Shown in pieces: positions 10,388-23,230 of a stretch of 64,000 nt of DNA. Origin of the DNA: Euptelea pleiosperma (lineage: Eukaryota > Streptophyta > Magnoliopsida > Ranunculales > Eupteleaceae); contig CM068544.1 of NCBI GenBank assembly GCA_035048495.1, forward strand, positions 43,735,893 through 43,799,892. The letters are read 5' to 3'. The position numbers were made by a program, and so were the translations under genes. The first letter of the stretch is position 1, and each line of letters opens with the position of its first letter. The notes beneath the pieces are model-generated. The model was given only the letters and a program-made list of their open reading frames with translations, had not been told where the DNA came from and ran no database searches.

Positions 10388-13300
10388 TAACATTAAAACA
10401 AAATGAATCAGTATGAATAAGTTAGATTAATGTGAGTTGAATAGTTTTGATGGTGCTCTTTGTTGCAACTGTGAGATTACAGGTCCAATTCCAAATCACC
10501 TACAAGAAAGAATAATACATGCATCCTTATGTGTTTTCAGAAATAAGAAGATAAAAGAAAGGCTAATCTGTGGGGATTAATATTTTCCAATTCTTTTTCT
10601 AGTACAACAACAGTGATAATAATGACATGAGTAGGGGAGCGGGTATTTCTGCTCTGCCAAATGCAAAAACAAAAACAAACCCATCTCAAATATTATATGG
10701 GAAATGCTCTAATTCCACAACCAAAAGCAACAGTGAACCTCCAGTTGTGATGAGAAATGGTTAAATTTGGGGCTGCTTAATAAGAAAATTAAATCATAAA
10801 GATTCCTAGATTAAATTATGAAATTCTGTATTTGGTCCACTTCAATTTCCAACAAGCTGTCTATAATAAAAGGTTGAGTATTTCAGGAAAGTAATTAGAT
10901 TTCAGGGAGGAGTAAAATAAAAAGAGCAATATAATGCTAAAATATTACCCTCTACTAGAAAAAGGGTCCAGTCCTTTGAACCAATTCAATGGGCAGATCT
11001 TGTCCATGGAACCTCTACAACGAATTCAGTTATTAAACTTTGTAAGAACCAATCTCAAAATCAAAGATCAAGCTCTTTAAAGCACCTTAAATCTTCAAGT
11101 TTGAACCAACATAGCCCGCAAAAGACCTATTTCTAGACCCATTCAACATGTGGACCTCGATTGCACTCTTTCTTGAATGCCACACTTACATGAGCTGCAG
11201 TCCAAAAGAAAAGTCACATATATCAGATGTTAAAATCATCCGATTGAGCTGAATTTTGGTCAAATAGGTCTCCTATTAGGTTACTTGTAAGCAAAGCAGT
11301 TCCAAGGCTATCTATAGATACCCAAATGACTGTCCAATCAATGGAGAGCAGTACTGGCCTCACGCGTGTGCCACTCAGATTGTGTCGATTTCAAAAATAA
11401 ATACAGTTAATATTGATAGCCACCTAAACAGGGTGGTGCGTGGGGCGTGCTCGTTTTGCTAGCACTTTTATCAATAGAACATACCATCAAAAGGATGGTG
11501 ATTGGTCATTGGTGATTGATGAACCACTATCCATATTGAGATGAGGACCCACTAACAGCCTTTTCTTATTCCTTCAAAAGCTAAGGTACATATTGAAACT
11601 GGCACTTGTAATGTACATTACAAGTGCATATCCATAGTGAGTGATAAGTTCCTACATGCCTTTTTCTAAACCCTATATGTGGATAGGTTCCCTTGCTTCA
11701 AATCCATTTCATTTAAGGTACATATTGACACTGCTTGGATGCTTTCGCTTGGGAAACTTGCAAATTTGGAAGGGAAAACAATGAACTTTGCATTCTTCAA
11801 CCCTATCGATCTTTAGATCTGTAGTGCTAAGAAATAGATAGCAGTACAGATTGTTCTTTATATACTGATGATGGGTAGCACAGGATGGAGGCAGAACCTT
11901 AGCAGCACTTTATCAAAATGGAAAGATTACAGCATCAAGCACAACTGGTTCGACTACAACCATCTATCAGTTGAGGTCAAATAGTTTAGAAATAAACTCT
12001 ACAGAGACAAATGAAACCTAATCCAGTCTTTTAGTGGAGTGCATTGTCACAAGTCAAATATATGGAAATAATAGACTTTGTCTAGGTGTATAAGCCCTTG
12101 ACATTGGCAATGGAGACTAGTTATTGCTCTCATTTGTTTCTTCGGTCTTCCTGAAGGGCAGTCCTGGATCAAGGTTGTCCAATACAAACACTACCAGAAA
12201 AACAGTTGCCTCTCTATATTAGAGATGTTTATATTCTTTATATCAAGTATTCCACTTCCACCAAATCTGAGCATTCAAATACAGGCACTTTTTATTACAG
12301 TTTGACTATAGTGAAGGGATTGTTTTATAAAAAAGAAGATGGTGTGATGCATATCAGTCCCTCCAGTGATTCTGTGTTTAGAAGATTCTGCAGAGGTGAA
12401 AACTCTCCAAAGCAATCGAGTCAAAATTTGTTGAATGGGGGAGGAAAAAAGAGGAAGAGAATGACACAAGGAAACAGTTAAGTCGGTTCATGTGCCTAGA
12501 CTGCGTGACCAGACTTCCATATTTAGGATTTCACACAGACTCTACTTGATATGATCACCTAATAATTGTGCATATGATGTGTCTGATGCACTCAGTTCCA
12601 ACCTTGAAAGTTGCATGCCAGTTTCTTTTTTAATTGAAGAGTCCACAAAAGAACCTCTACTTTCGGCTTCACAGTGCCAAGCCCATGAGTTTAGATTTGT
12701 GATGGCTCCTTTATAAAGTCTCACACAGACTGCAGAAAGTGGGTATGGAGATACGAGACCACTTCATCTATGAATGTGGAGTTGGGTGGACAGCTAACCC
12801 TTAGTTTGCAGTGGCTACTTGTCAACTGCAAGACAAGTTATGCTCTGTCAGTCTCACATGTTATGACCATGAGATGGGTAATTGTTGGTGAAATCGTTCT
12901 TCCATGAATTAGAGGAACCATAACTGAGTCACGTCCACAGGTCTAAACTAATCCTTTTTACCGAGGTTAAGTCCTTTTAAGTCATATAAGATGGGGGCTT
13001 TAGTGTTGGAATGTACTTCACCACAGTTAATACAAGTAATAAACAACCACGCTGAGCTCTGCTAGATATGACTTCATGGAGAACAAGATTGCCAAAGGGC
13101 ACAACAGTTAACTACCTTAATTAGCTTTCAGTTGTGCACAAACAGTTGGTTTCAACAGACATACAAGAACAATACTAGGGTGCTGTGGGCAGGAGGGGAT
13201 CTGTAGATTGAGAATTTTTTTGGGTTCCTCTCAAACATGATAGTTCCTGTACAGTGACCTCAGAAAAAGTTTAAGATTGGATTCATTGGTGAAAAATTGT

Positions 13301-13430
13301 TGATCTAGTAAACTTTTATGGGCATTCGTGGGTAAGAAACACAAGCAACTCACTTTCAAAAATAGCACTCTGTGTTTTGGGGTCCATACAAATTAGACTG
13401 TTTATGCAAAGATGACTACTCTGATTCTAG
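10388..13430. other. Long stretch without a recognised gene
   Basis: Read on both strands: short open frames only, none with a family motif. It holds a perfect 26-bp palindrome at 11602-11627 and a short direct repeat (TAAGGTACATATTGA near 11583 and 11716). Confidence 0.5.
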
Positions 13431-13439
13431 TTATATATT

Positions 13440-13705
13440 CGTGGAGAAGAGACTCCTTGTACTGCCAGGCGATTGATTAAGTCAATCAGATCTCTATCAC
13501 TTGTAGTTCGGATTTCTTCTCATTTCTCATGTCTACAGGGACAGGGAGGCTAATCATGCTACGGATTTGCTTGCTTCTCATTGTACTTCTCTTGGATAGT
13601 TGTTGCATCCTCGTGAATTTAAATCTGATCTTGTAAACATTATAAATGAGGATGCTTCTGGTTGATTGTATTAAGGATTGTAAGGTTTGGTTGGGTTCCA
13701 AACAG
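13440..13705 (+). pseudogene. Non-LTR retrotransposon RNase H remnant
   Basis: Shifted frames read HVYRDREANHATDLLASH (near 13525-13585), resembling the end of the RNase H domain of plant LINE-type elements (HV.REAN..AD.LA). Stops and frameshifts break it. A T-rich 3' tail region follows to about 13800. Confidence 0.5.
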
Positions 13706-14537
13706 GACCCCCCCTAGGTCTTTGGTTATGTCCCAATCTTATTTTCTTTGTTTCTGTAATACTTTTTTCCTTCATTTCTTTTTCTAAGCCTTTTGTTTTG
13801 GAAAACATAATGATTGGACAAGTTTAGTAAGTGAGCCATTGCAAACCCTTGATCATACTAAAGGAGTAAAGAGAACTTCAAAGTATTTTTCATTTCTCCT
13901 GCACAGTGGATGTGGTCCTTCACCATGGTGGAATGGTAAGCCCCCAAAATACTTTGACAAAGAAACCATTATGGAACTCACATTTTGACTTGGAGTTGTG
14001 GGTTCCACCACCTGTGTCATGCACCCTAGGATGTCAAGTGGTCAGTCGTTCCTTGATCTGATTATCATCCAATCATCCTCTTAGATGGTGATCAAATGTT
14101 CCCTGATCTACTTTGTATTGCAGCCCTGGTTATGGTCTGCTTCAAAACCTGTTTTTTCCAAAAACCCTTTTCCAGAAAACCTTTTAAAATTAAATTGGGT
14201 CAATATCTGTTGGCTTGATTTTTTGGGTTTCAATGGCATGGGCCTTGTATAATAAATGCAAAAGTGGAGTGATCTTGGCATGGACCAGGTGGGAAATGAG
14301 ATAGTTTGTTATGCACTTGGATGCATTTATGAAGCGCGTTACCATCTCAAGTCTACTTCTAGCAATACTCATTGGAAAGCATCACTTAACAAACAGAACC
14401 CCACCCGCATTAAAACTGAATGAGACCCCATTGAAAAAGAGGAAAAATAGAAAGGCAGCCAACAACATTTCTTAAGGAATGGAAGATCATAGAGACCATG
14501 ACCTCTTACACTTTTGATTAAGGAAACTTTGTTGCCA

Positions 14538-14745
14538 AGGGGGATGTTTGGCTGCAGTGATAACTGTATTCGAATCGATTAAAGTAAAGGGTGTATAAAG
14601 TTTAAACCATCCTGTGGCCAAATACACTATTCAAATAAAATGCACATTGTGGAAAAAAGGATGTGCAATTTAAAGCCCCAGAATCCTCCTCTAAACAATG
14701 AAATAACTCCACTCAAATAAAGTTATTACTGCAACCAAACACCCT
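14538..14745. mobile_element. Tourist/hAT-like MITE
   Basis: Mirrored ends GGGGATGTTTGGCTGCAGT and ACTGCAACCAAACACCC, about 208 bp, AT-rich interior. Target duplication not clear. It lies in the 3' flank of the WRKY gene. Confidence 0.6.
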
Positions 14746-14955
14746 GTTGACTGAATTAAAAAAAAAAAAAAAAAAAAAAGGATAAATAAATATACACCTG
14801 ATTAATTTTATTATAATTACACAATATAATAATATAGTACCAACCAATCCGTCTTACATCATTTCAAGAAAACCACTTGGGGTTATTGGGTTTCACACCC
14901 AAACTCACTCTCTACACTCACACATAGTACTAGAAATAACACCAGAGAAGAATAA

Positions 14956-17900
14956 TTAGTTAGGAGACCAAGATAGTGACGAAGAGGAAGTAGGAGGAGA
15001 ATATGAGTAAGAAGATGAGCAAGAGGAATTTGACAAATATGGATTCCGAATCATTAGAGGTACTACATCTTCAAGTAATCCCTGTGGGCCCATTCCTTTC
15101 AATGGCTCTTGCTGAGGCCCAACTATAACTGGGCTTAAGTGGGTAGGAGTAGGACCCACTGCAGGACTTTCCTGGGCTTGGCTTTCTTGTTCGTCTTGGG
15201 CTTGGACTTCTGAACTGCTTTTCTTGGACTTTTTGATGGGTGAGTTGGCGTGGTGGAGTTGGCTTAGTAGGAAATGAGAGTAGGCGAAGTGCAGGTGGAG
15301 CCCTTCGTATGTGATGATAAGCGTGTCCGGGTCCTCAACCGACCGCTCCACCTGCTTCTTTGCGCTGCACCTTGGATTTGTGCACCTATAATAACTCCTG
15401 CTCCCCATTATAGACAGAGAAAAACAAACGAGACATTATTAGAATTCAACGAACGGTTAAGGTGCTACGATGTACCCTCCACCACCTAATTTTATGACCG
15501 TGGATTGGATGGGCCCAACCCATGTTGCTCGTGGAACACCGTACAGAGCTGTCGCAGTCTCTACGTTAAGGCCATTAAGGCAGTCCCCTAACCTAAGGTC
15601 CTTTGGTGAGAGAAGGCCCCAGTAATCACATAGATTTTTAATTAGCCCACCCCTTATTGGAGATACAAACCAAAAATCAACCCGACTGATTATCTCTAGC
15701 CATAGATTTTAGTGCTTTTTAGAACATGATTCTAGCCATTGGTTTATTAGCAACTATTAATTCATTAAATGTCTCTTCACCGTCCTCACCTATTATTAAA
15801 GCTAATATTTTAGTTTCAAAAATCTTACCAATTATTAAAATTCAGTCTTATTTAACTACTTAATTACTTTTAATGTCATTAATTATATTTTTAATACAAC
15901 CAATTCATAATTACTTATCATGCCATTTTATCTATATTTCCAAAGGGCTAGGATCAGCGGACAACTATTTTGGTGTACCCACATAGAAGACGAATCACTG
16001 GCTGATTTTTTGTGAGAATGATTTCCGCACCGTATAGATCACCCCAACAAAAAATCAGCCCATTCTGAAATTTCTAACCCCATCAAATGTGGTTTCCAAG
16101 TTACTTGGTAAAAATAGACGGTCCATAATTCTTCCACTTCTAAACCAGTCTACGAATATCGGAATGATTTAAATTTTTGTGATGATGATCTCCTCACCAT
16201 AGAGATCATCTTCACAAAAAACAGTCATCAATTCATCTTCTATGTGGGTACGCCAAATAGTTGTCTCCTATCCCTGAGCCATTTCCAAAACAACCTCTTT
16301 TAACCATTTAATTTCTTCTCGTATTTTCAAAGGTACGTGCTGCGGCGTGCCGTGCTGCGGCGTGCCGACAAGTATCTATTAGACAAAGGAAAGATTGAAG
16401 GGGCAACAAAGACTATAAATGCTCAACATGTTGAATGACTCTGGATTCTTAATATCTATTAGACAAGCGGTTAAGACTCAACAAGATCTTAAATGCTAAC
16501 ATGTTGAATGGCTCTGAAATCTTTAACAACGGTCCCCATTCCCCACTTCACCTAGGATCCTAGGTCAGTCACCTAATTTCCTAAAGGGTCGGGCTCAAGG
16601 GACCCCCATTTCTGACCCCCTATTTTGACCCCCATCTTGGCGTACCCACCCACGTAGAAGATGAATCAATAGCTGATTTTTGGTGGGGATGATAATCTCA
16701 CCATAGATCACCCCAACAAAAAATCAGCCCATTCTGAAATTTCTAACCCCATCGAATGTGGTTTTAAAGTTACACAGTAAAAATCGACGGTCCATAATGC
16801 TTCAGCTTCTAAACCAGTCTATGAATATCAGAGTGATTTGAATTTTTGTGAGGATGATCTCCTCACCATAGAGATCATCCTCACCAAAAATCAGCCATTG
16901 ATTCATCTTCTACGTGGGTACACCAAGATGGGGGTCCCTTGAGCCCAACCCTTTCCTAAAGTTGCTATTTTAAGAATAATTTTCTCAGAGATGACAATAT
17001 ACCTCTTTTTTCTTCTCTTTCCTTTCAATAATGGCTGCCAGTGAATTTAATGGTGACCGGTCTGATCCAGTCCGATAACATGGGGTGTATATATATAGGC
17101 TCAGGCTCTGAGGACCCCCTTTTTCTGACCCCCTATCGGTGTTCACGCACTCCGCCGTGGATTTCACGAATCCAACTGTGGTTGTCAACGCACCCAAAAG
17201 TGATGCCAGATCGGCACTTACAACCACCGTTGGATTCGTGAAATCCATGGCTGAGCACAAGAACACCAAGAGGGGTCAGAAAAATGGGGGTTCCCTGAGC
17301 CCGACCCATATATATATGTTATTCGACTTAAGAATTGATAGCTTTTATTATTCTTTAAATTAAATTTAAATGGTGTATACATTGTATCAATTCTGTTAAG
17401 TCGTCATGGTTCGATCATACACCGGATTGGTCTAGATCTGGGAATCGTGGTCTGATAAGATATTGGATCAAATCTGAACTGATCCGGACTCATCCATTGA
17501 TGGGCAAAGAGGGACATAGGGGTCACTGTCTGAAAGATCAGATTCTTATGCTTGTCGTTGTAAAAGAGAAAAAAAAAAGCTATAAGCCTCGTATTGCCGG
17601 GTTTGGCAAATTTATGCAGAACCTCACTAGTTAAGAAAAATAAAAAAAAAATATAATTATCGATCAAATGACCAAAAAAACCATGATGTTTCTATAAATA
17701 CCAATTGAAGTACCTAGTAATGAAAGGTACTTTTGACATTTCCACAGCAAAAGACTCGAAAAATTTTAAAAAAATGAAAGAGATTTATAAAAACTTCTTT
17801 GACGAAAACTGCTTTTGATACAGAAAATATTTTGCGTAATCAAAAAAAAATTTACAGAAATAGGATTTGTATGTCAAAAAGTGTAGATACAGAAATTTTT

Positions 17901-18734
17901 TTATGATGCACAAAAATTATTTCTAGAAAATTTTATTCATGGCAATCATAGTCTCTTATTTTCTCCCTTATGCAAGAGAAGAACACCACCTACTTGATGG
18001 CTCTAGAGAGCTCTTCAAGCATTCAAATAAAGTTTGTCATGGCGATAAAAAAAAAAAAATCGGAGACATTCGATAAAAACTGGAACGATACGGAGAAGAT
18101 TAGCATGGCCCATGGCCCACGCACAAATAGAGTTTCTGGTAATGGGACTCGGGGCATGATAAAATGGTATCAAAAAATAAATCTCTAAATAAAGAAGGGA
18201 AAAACAGAAATTTAAAAAGAATTACCTTGGATTCGGGCTATTTTTGATTGATTTCTGCCCATATTTTCTCCATTTATAACCGTCATTTGCCATTCCATTC
18301 TCACAACTCTTGATTTTCAGAGTATACTTATGGTCTAACTTACCCAACCCCTTCTCTAGGATCGAAATTCTGCAGAACAAACACTGAATTCAATGACCCA
18401 AGTACCCAAAAACAACAAAAAACATAGTAGGAAAAAAAAAAAAAAAAACTACAGCATACCCTGCTCGTGAAATGCTCCAGTCACCAGATTCTTTATTCGG
18501 CTTTGTTATGGATAATGCACTTTCGATATCGTTGATCGTCGGTCCCGAGTAGACTTTCGAGACTAGACGGTTTGTAAGAAGCTCGGACGACATAGTCGGT
18601 TCGGGAGAAAGAGTAATTGCTTCATCTTCAATGATTTCCGGTAACAAAAAGAAAGGGGAATCATTGTCAAGAAGCTCTCGTACGAGCTCATCATCTTCCA
18701 AACCATCGGACCAATTACCCTTTAATTCCTCCAT
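14956..18734 (-). CDS. WRKY49: WRKY transcription factor, WRKY49-like, three exons
   Basis: Exons on the minus strand: 18734-18460, 18369-18226 and 15397-14956. They join in phase to 286 codons plus TAA. Residues 1-91 carry an acidic segment ([16 protein letters not shown]) and [15 protein letters not shown], as in WRKY49 proteins. Residues 121-176 form one WRKY domain: WRKYGQK at 125-131, then Cys145, Cys150, His174 and His176 (C-X4-C, HXH), group IIc type. The intron at Pro-Arg|Ser-Tyr-Tyr is the conserved WRKY-domain position (AG|G). The C-terminus has [13 protein letters not shown] and a Ser-rich tail. It should bind W-boxes (TTGACY) in the nucleus. Intron 1 is 90 bp; intron 2 is 2.8 kb and filled with MITEs and a U6 pseudogene. 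The open frame extends upstream of the chosen ATG through a low-complexity Pro/Phe run that I read as 5' UTR. Confidence 0.93.
15560..15760. repeat. Family B foldback, half copy
   Basis: Contains AGCCCACCCCTTATTGGA, ATACAAACCAAAAATCA and CTAGCCATAGATTTTAG, matching the left arm of family B elements elsewhere. The mirrored right arm is missing. Lies in WRKY intron 2. Confidence 0.55.
15955..16280. mobile_element. Mutator-type foldback MITE, family C, 9-bp TSD
   Basis: 326 bp with long mirrored arms (CTATTTTGGTGTACCCACAT facing ATGTGGGTACGCCAAATAG). A perfect 9-bp target duplication ATTTCCAAA lies at 15946-15954 and 16281-16289. In WRKY intron 2. Its left 40 bp, together with flanking intron DNA, is copied at 23981-24146. 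Confidence 0.85.
16586..16951. mobile_element. Mutator-type foldback MITE, family C, complete, 9-bp TSD
   Basis: 366 bp. Termini GGGTCGGGCTCAAGGGACCC and GGGTCCCTTGAGCCCAACCC. Perfect 9-bp duplication TTTCCTAAA at 16577-16585 and 16952-16960. This copy defines the full terminus of family C. In WRKY intron 2. Confidence 0.88.
17098..17307. mobile_element. Short foldback MITE sharing family C termini
   Basis: 210 bp. Ends GGCTCAGGCTCTGAGG and CCCTGAGCCCGACCC. The interior mirrors GTGGATTTCACGAATCCAAC with GTTGGATTCGTGAAATCCA. Flanked by ATATATATA on both sides; this is a low-complexity duplication, so less convincing. In WRKY intron 2. Confidence 0.72.
18055..18140 (+). pseudogene. U6 snRNA pseudogene
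   Basis: The match to plant U6 runs from GGAGACATTCGATAAAA through TGGAACGATACGGAGAAGAT and TAGCATGGCCC to CACGCACAAAT. The 5' hairpin is gone and the CTGCGCAAGGATGA segment is scrambled and shortened. No U6 promoter (USE/TATA) and no clean T-run terminator. It lies antisense within WRKY intron 2, after a short A-run, which fits a retroposed dead copy. Confidence 0.85.
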
Positions 18735-19640
18735 CAAGAAACAGGAAAAAAAAAAAAATTTGTTGAAGAAGAAAATAGATTGGAAAACAAAGAAGGAGAA
18801 GAAACGCTTATGAAAGGGAAGAAAAAGTAGAGAGTGGAGTAGCTGATAGAGAGGAGGAGGAGGAGGAGGAGGTGGTGGTGGTGGTGGTGATGCTAACCTG
18901 TTTACTCTTTGACTTTTTATAAATTCCAAACCTCATAAAATTACTATCTTACAACACAACCAAATTACCCATCGATCCCATCCTTTTTCTTTTTTGTTTT
19001 TCCCTACATTTTTTTGTTTTTTTCTCTTGATAGGGATAGATGCGTTAAGGTGGACCAGAACCACCTGATCCGTGACCCCAGTTCAACTAAAGCCAGGGTC
19101 AACCACTAAAGTATCAATATATATATATTTTGATTATTGACGAAGGGTATAAGGAAATAATTATTAAAATGATGTATTAGGTCGATTTCTTCGATTATTT
19201 CATTGTAATTTTGTCATTTCTTCGATTATCGTGTTTAATGAATCAATGAGTCCAAGCAAGGTAAACAGACATACCAGTCGGGGTAGATCTGATGGGTTGC
19301 TCAATCGCTTTACCTTTTTACTCGATTTGTTTGAGAAATGAGAAGGAAATTGAAATTAAGCGTAATCCAATTTATTTTTCACAGTATAATGCTCAAGGTG
19401 GGTGAATAGTGACGTGTCGAAATGACAAGTGGTATTTCTTTCTCTCTATTAAGGTTGTTGAGAAATTTAATTTTCCTTCTATAATTTTGTCGACTTTCTT
19501 TTTTGTTTTCCTTAATAATAAACAAAAGAAAACGAAGGACTCCAATTGTGGAAGGTATGTGTGGTCGGCATCATATTTACCCCGTATATTTATATATTGG
19601 TCGGGCTCATTGGACCAACACGAGTGAACTGACAAGTTCA
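18735..19640 (-). promoter_or_regulatory. WRKY49-like 5' flank: TATA box, W-boxes, trinucleotide repeat
   Basis: On the minus strand TATAAAA lies at 18915-18921, about 180 bp before the ATG. W-box cores (TTGAC-Y or complement) are at 18909-18914 and 19097-19102. A (GGA)n(GGT)n trinucleotide run occupies about 18852-18889 in the presumed 5' UTR. The W-boxes would allow regulation by WRKY factors, including itself; that is inference. Confidence 0.4.
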
Positions 19641-19649
19641 CGTTTGTTC

Positions 19650-20022
19650 TCGGGGCGTTACCGTTTAAACCGTTTAAACGGATTGAAACGGCCAGGGGGA
19701 AAAATGAAAAAAAAAATGGGAAAAAATAGAATTTAACGGAATTAAACGGGTTTTAACGATTTTAAACGAAAAAATGGCGCTGAAATTCAAAATTTGAAAA
19801 TTAAAAAAAAAAAGAATTTAACAGATTTAACGGACGTTTTTTTCACACAATTTTTCAGAATTAAACGGCTGTTTAAACGATTTTAACGGCTATTAAAACA
19901 AAAAAAAAAACAGCCATTTCATTCAAAACCTATAAAATGTGTTTAAACTGAAATGGGCTTGGGGTGTTACCGTTTAATTGGCCGTTAAAACCGTTTAAAC
20001 GGCTGTTTTTAAAACCATGGTC
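19650..20022. repeat. hAT-like MITE, family D (CCGTTTAAACGG type)
   Basis: Mirrored GTTACCGTTTAAACCG and CGTTTAAACGGCTG arms, with an AT-rich middle. The right end AAAACCATG matches the CATGGTTTT terminus of the copy at 20891. The left terminus is lost. Confidence 0.6.
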
Positions 20023-20111
20023 AAGATTACGAAGTAAGACATTGACTCGTGCTGCGTTTTCATTTGTGGAAATCGATAACAACATCTAAGAGGATTAGGA
20101 GTATTGTTTTG

Positions 20112-20340
20112 GTCATGAATGCCAATATTAGACACGTGGAATACTCTTAGAGACCACAGACTGAATGGATGTTTGGACCATCCCTGCTAGGTGGGCCTAG
20201 AGACAGAAAATTAGCTTGATTGGTGAGTTCTAACTATTGGATTTTAGTTAATTACAAAAAAAAAAAAAAAAAAGCTATTGGATTTTAGTATTTTTCATGG
20301 GTCAATTTTCAACCGTGGGATGCGAGCTAAGCAGGATGGC
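20112..20340. repeat. Family A foldback, half copy
   Basis: Carries ACACGTGGAATACTCTTAGA, TGGATGTTTGGACCATCCC and TTTTCATGGGTCAATTTTCA. The right arm is missing; an A-run breaks the middle. Confidence 0.5.
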
Positions 20341-20486
20341 TATGTATGGGATGATGGTAATTTTGAAAACCCTGCTCTTGAGGGTACTCTGGTAAATTTG
20401 ACAAAAAACGATGCCTGCCGTCCTTGCTTTGATGTCAGGGAAGGTTTGGTTTTACGTGGGGTTTGACTTTGAGGATACATAGAACA

Positions 20487-20590
20487 GAGTAAAACTTCTA
20501 TCACACCAAATTGTAAATCACACAATCACAAGCCAATGAGTTCTCGGCACGTACACCTAAAATCAAAAGCACATGGGTACGAAACAACGC
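20487..20590. repeat. Family E MITE, left half
   Basis: Starts GAGTAAAACTTCTATCAC and continues ATCACACAATCACAAGCCAA and TTCTCGGCACGTACACC, the left arm of the complete elements at 30604, 33807 and 37632. The right arm is absent. Confidence 0.65.
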
Positions 20591-20890
20591 TTCCAAGTTC
20601 CAATCCCTACAAAAGGACAAAGGGTTGACGCGCAGAGTGGTTTAGGTTAGCACTGTCGGCTAGCGAGCGTGGGCGGGGGAAGTGGGCGCAGGTTAAGCTC
20701 ACCGTCGTCGTACTCACTACCGGATCTTATGGAGGTTTTTTCAGAGTCAACGTTTTTTTTTGTTCTGTAGGTGCCAATTTGCATTATGATGAGCTTGTGG
20801 ACAAGCGCCACGTGTTCGTAGGTGTACAATCGTGTCAAGTATCACGTGCAGAGCATGGAGCTGTCCCATTCCTTCCCGAGTACCTAGAGC

Positions 20891-21235
20891 CATGGTTTTA
20901 ACGGCCGTTTAAACAGTAACACCCCAATCCCGTTTCCGTTAAAACCGTTTAAACATGTCTTGACGCTTTGAATTTAACGGCCATTTTTTTTTGTTTTAAC
21001 GGCTGTTAAAATCCGTTAAATTCTGAAAAATTTTGTGAAAAAAAGGTCGTTAAATCCGTTAAATTCTATTTTTTTTTGAAAATTTCAAATTTCAAAATTT
21101 GAATTTCAAAGCCATTTTTTCTGTTGTTTTCCATTAAAATCTATTTTTTCTATTTTAGCCCTAGCCGTTTCAATCCATTTTAACAGTAACGCCCCCAGTC
21201 CGTTAAACCGTTAACACAGCCTCCTTTAAACCTTG
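20891..21235. mobile_element. hAT-type MITE, family D, 8-bp TSD
   Basis: 345 bp. Termini CATGGTTTTAACGG and CCTTTAAACCTTG. Perfect 8-bp duplication CCTAGAGC at 20883-20890 and 21236-21243. The next element begins directly after the second duplication. Confidence 0.82.
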
Positions 21236-21243
21236 CCTAGAGC

Positions 21244-21657
21244 CATTGTTTAAAAAACGGCCGTTATAACGAAAATGATTTGGACCTCCCCTGTTACGTT
21301 ATGTATTGTTTTAATGCTCAGAAAATGATGGCCGTTATTTTCCATTATAACGAAAATAATGACCATTATTTTGTGAAACAATTTTTGTTTAAAAAGTCCG
21401 TTATTTTCCATTATAACGAAAATAATGACCATTATTTTGTGAAACAATTTTTGTTTAAAAAGTCCGTTATTTATGTTATTTTCAATTTTTTTCTATTAAA
21501 AATTTTATTGAAAATTTGAAATTCAAAAATTGAAATTTAACGTCATTATTTTCCTTTTTTCCATTTTTGCCCCTGCACGTTACAATCTTTTATAACGAAA
21601 AAAAACCGGTCACACCCCAGTCTGTTATACCGTTATAACGGCCCCTTTTAAACCTCG
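21244..21657. mobile_element. Second hAT-type MITE abutting the first
   Basis: 414 bp. Termini CATTGTTTAAAAAACGG and CCTTTTAAACCTCG. Flanked by CCTAGAGC (21236-21243, shared with the previous element) and CCTAGAGG (21658-21665). The inner part repeats ATTTTCCATTATAACGAAAA twice in tandem. Confidence 0.8.
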
Positions 21658-21694
21658 CCTAGAGGCAAGTAACTGGACAAACTGACTCCTCCTT

Positions 21695-22015
21695 ATACAG
21701 CATCAGTTCCTCTTCGAGGAGGATAAACCAAGAGAAAAATGATGCTGTAAGCCTCAAGAGAATGTCGTCCCTGGGGTCCAATCCGTTGGATGGTCATCAG
21801 AGTAGGGGTTTGCATCCCGAGTACAATTAGGGAGGAGTGGAGGACGCCCTCACGAAGCTGACAGCAACACAACTCAGACAAGAAGGCTGGGTGGGGTCCT
21901 ATGCCTGTATGGTCCACTGGATTTTCGAGGAGAAACAACGATGAGAAAAATGAAATCGTAAGCCGCAAGATAACGTCGTCCCTGGCGTCCAGTCCTTGGA
22001 TTGTCATTTGTAGAC
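21695..22015. repeat. Diverged direct repeat, about 220-bp spacing
   Basis: GAGAAAAATGATGCTGTAAG..AATGTCGTCCCTGGGGTCCA (from about 21730) recurs as GAGAAAAATGAAATCGTAAG..AACGTCGTCCCTGGCGTCCA (from about 21950). Not coding as far as I can see. Confidence 0.6.
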
Positions 22016-22323
22016 GAAGATGACAGCAATACAGGTGGGGTCGCTGTCATCCTTAATAAAGCATCTCGAGACGCAAGGGTTGGGGCCGTTGGGAACCTTG
22101 AGGTTGTGGGAGTGCACCTAAGGTTAACTAGTCCTCACCTTCACCTTTCCCAAATCTTACGAGGAAATGCATCATCACCACCACCATACCCATCATCTTC
22201 GTGAAAGTGTTGATCGATCATCATCGGAAGTTAAGATCTTGTGGGACCCATGTTTTATAATTATACATCTATGTAGTAACAAGAAAAGGTGAAATGTGGT
22301 AATTTGGCATGAAATACCCAAAG

Positions 22324-22706
22324 CAGGGGCCGTCTTAATACAAGTTGAGGCCTTAGGCGGAAACTCTAAATAGGGCCTTTTTTGTCTCCAGAAATACCCC
22401 TAAACCTATGTGATTTCAATGTTTTCAAAAATAAAAAAGTCATAAATTAAAAACATGTTTTTCAAGGAAAATTCAATGGTGGATACAATGTTTGCATACT
22501 TTTAAGTCTGTAAATAATTGTAGAATACATTTGTCCGGCTGTAGCATAGTCTTGTGTGATTAGAGGGGCCTGACGCAAATGGACAGGTGGCACCTTTTAA
22601 TAAAAAAAATATATTAAGAACACTTGAAATTTCTGAAATTTTGGGGCCTAACCTGTCGGGGGCCTTAGGCAACCGCCTCATCTGCCTAATGGTCAAGCCG
22701 GGCCTG
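22324..22706. mobile_element. hAT-type nonautonomous element (CAGGGGCCG family)
   Basis: 383 bp. Ends CAGGGGCCGTCTT and AAGCCGGGCCTG, flanked by ACCCAAAG and ACCCAAAC (8 bp, one mismatch). Its relative at 44908 has the same ends and a perfect duplication. Confidence 0.8.
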
Positions 22707-23230
22707 ACCCAAACGTGTGTTGTGCTCACGTCTTAATCAATTGCGAGGATGCATTCATATTTTGGGTGAAAACCTAATTCACTGCCAAAAACATGATAGA
22801 TCATTAATGGTTTAGGAACAAGATTTAGACTTGTCATAACTGTCATATTCATCATCTTAGGATTTTACTGTACAACCACAACCGCCACCACCATCCTCAC
22901 AAAACCTCTTCATTAGCCGATCATGTCTTATCCCAATTACTTGAGTTGGCAACTTCGAACCGTATTTCACTATTTAAGGGATGCCCAAACCAACCCTTGC
23001 TCACTTAACACTACTTTAACACTTAACTTGCAATTAATTCCCACCTCTTTTAGAGATAAAACAGAGTAATTTTTTTAGCTAGAGTTCATCACTAATACAC
23101 GCATTTAACCTTGGCTGATTCACATTAGCATGGCCTTTCCAGAGTTCAATTGCTGAAGACCTTCCCACAATATATCTCTTTTTCCCTGCTTAGCTCCACC
23201 GACAGCAACCCATCCCCCTCCTTCAGGCAA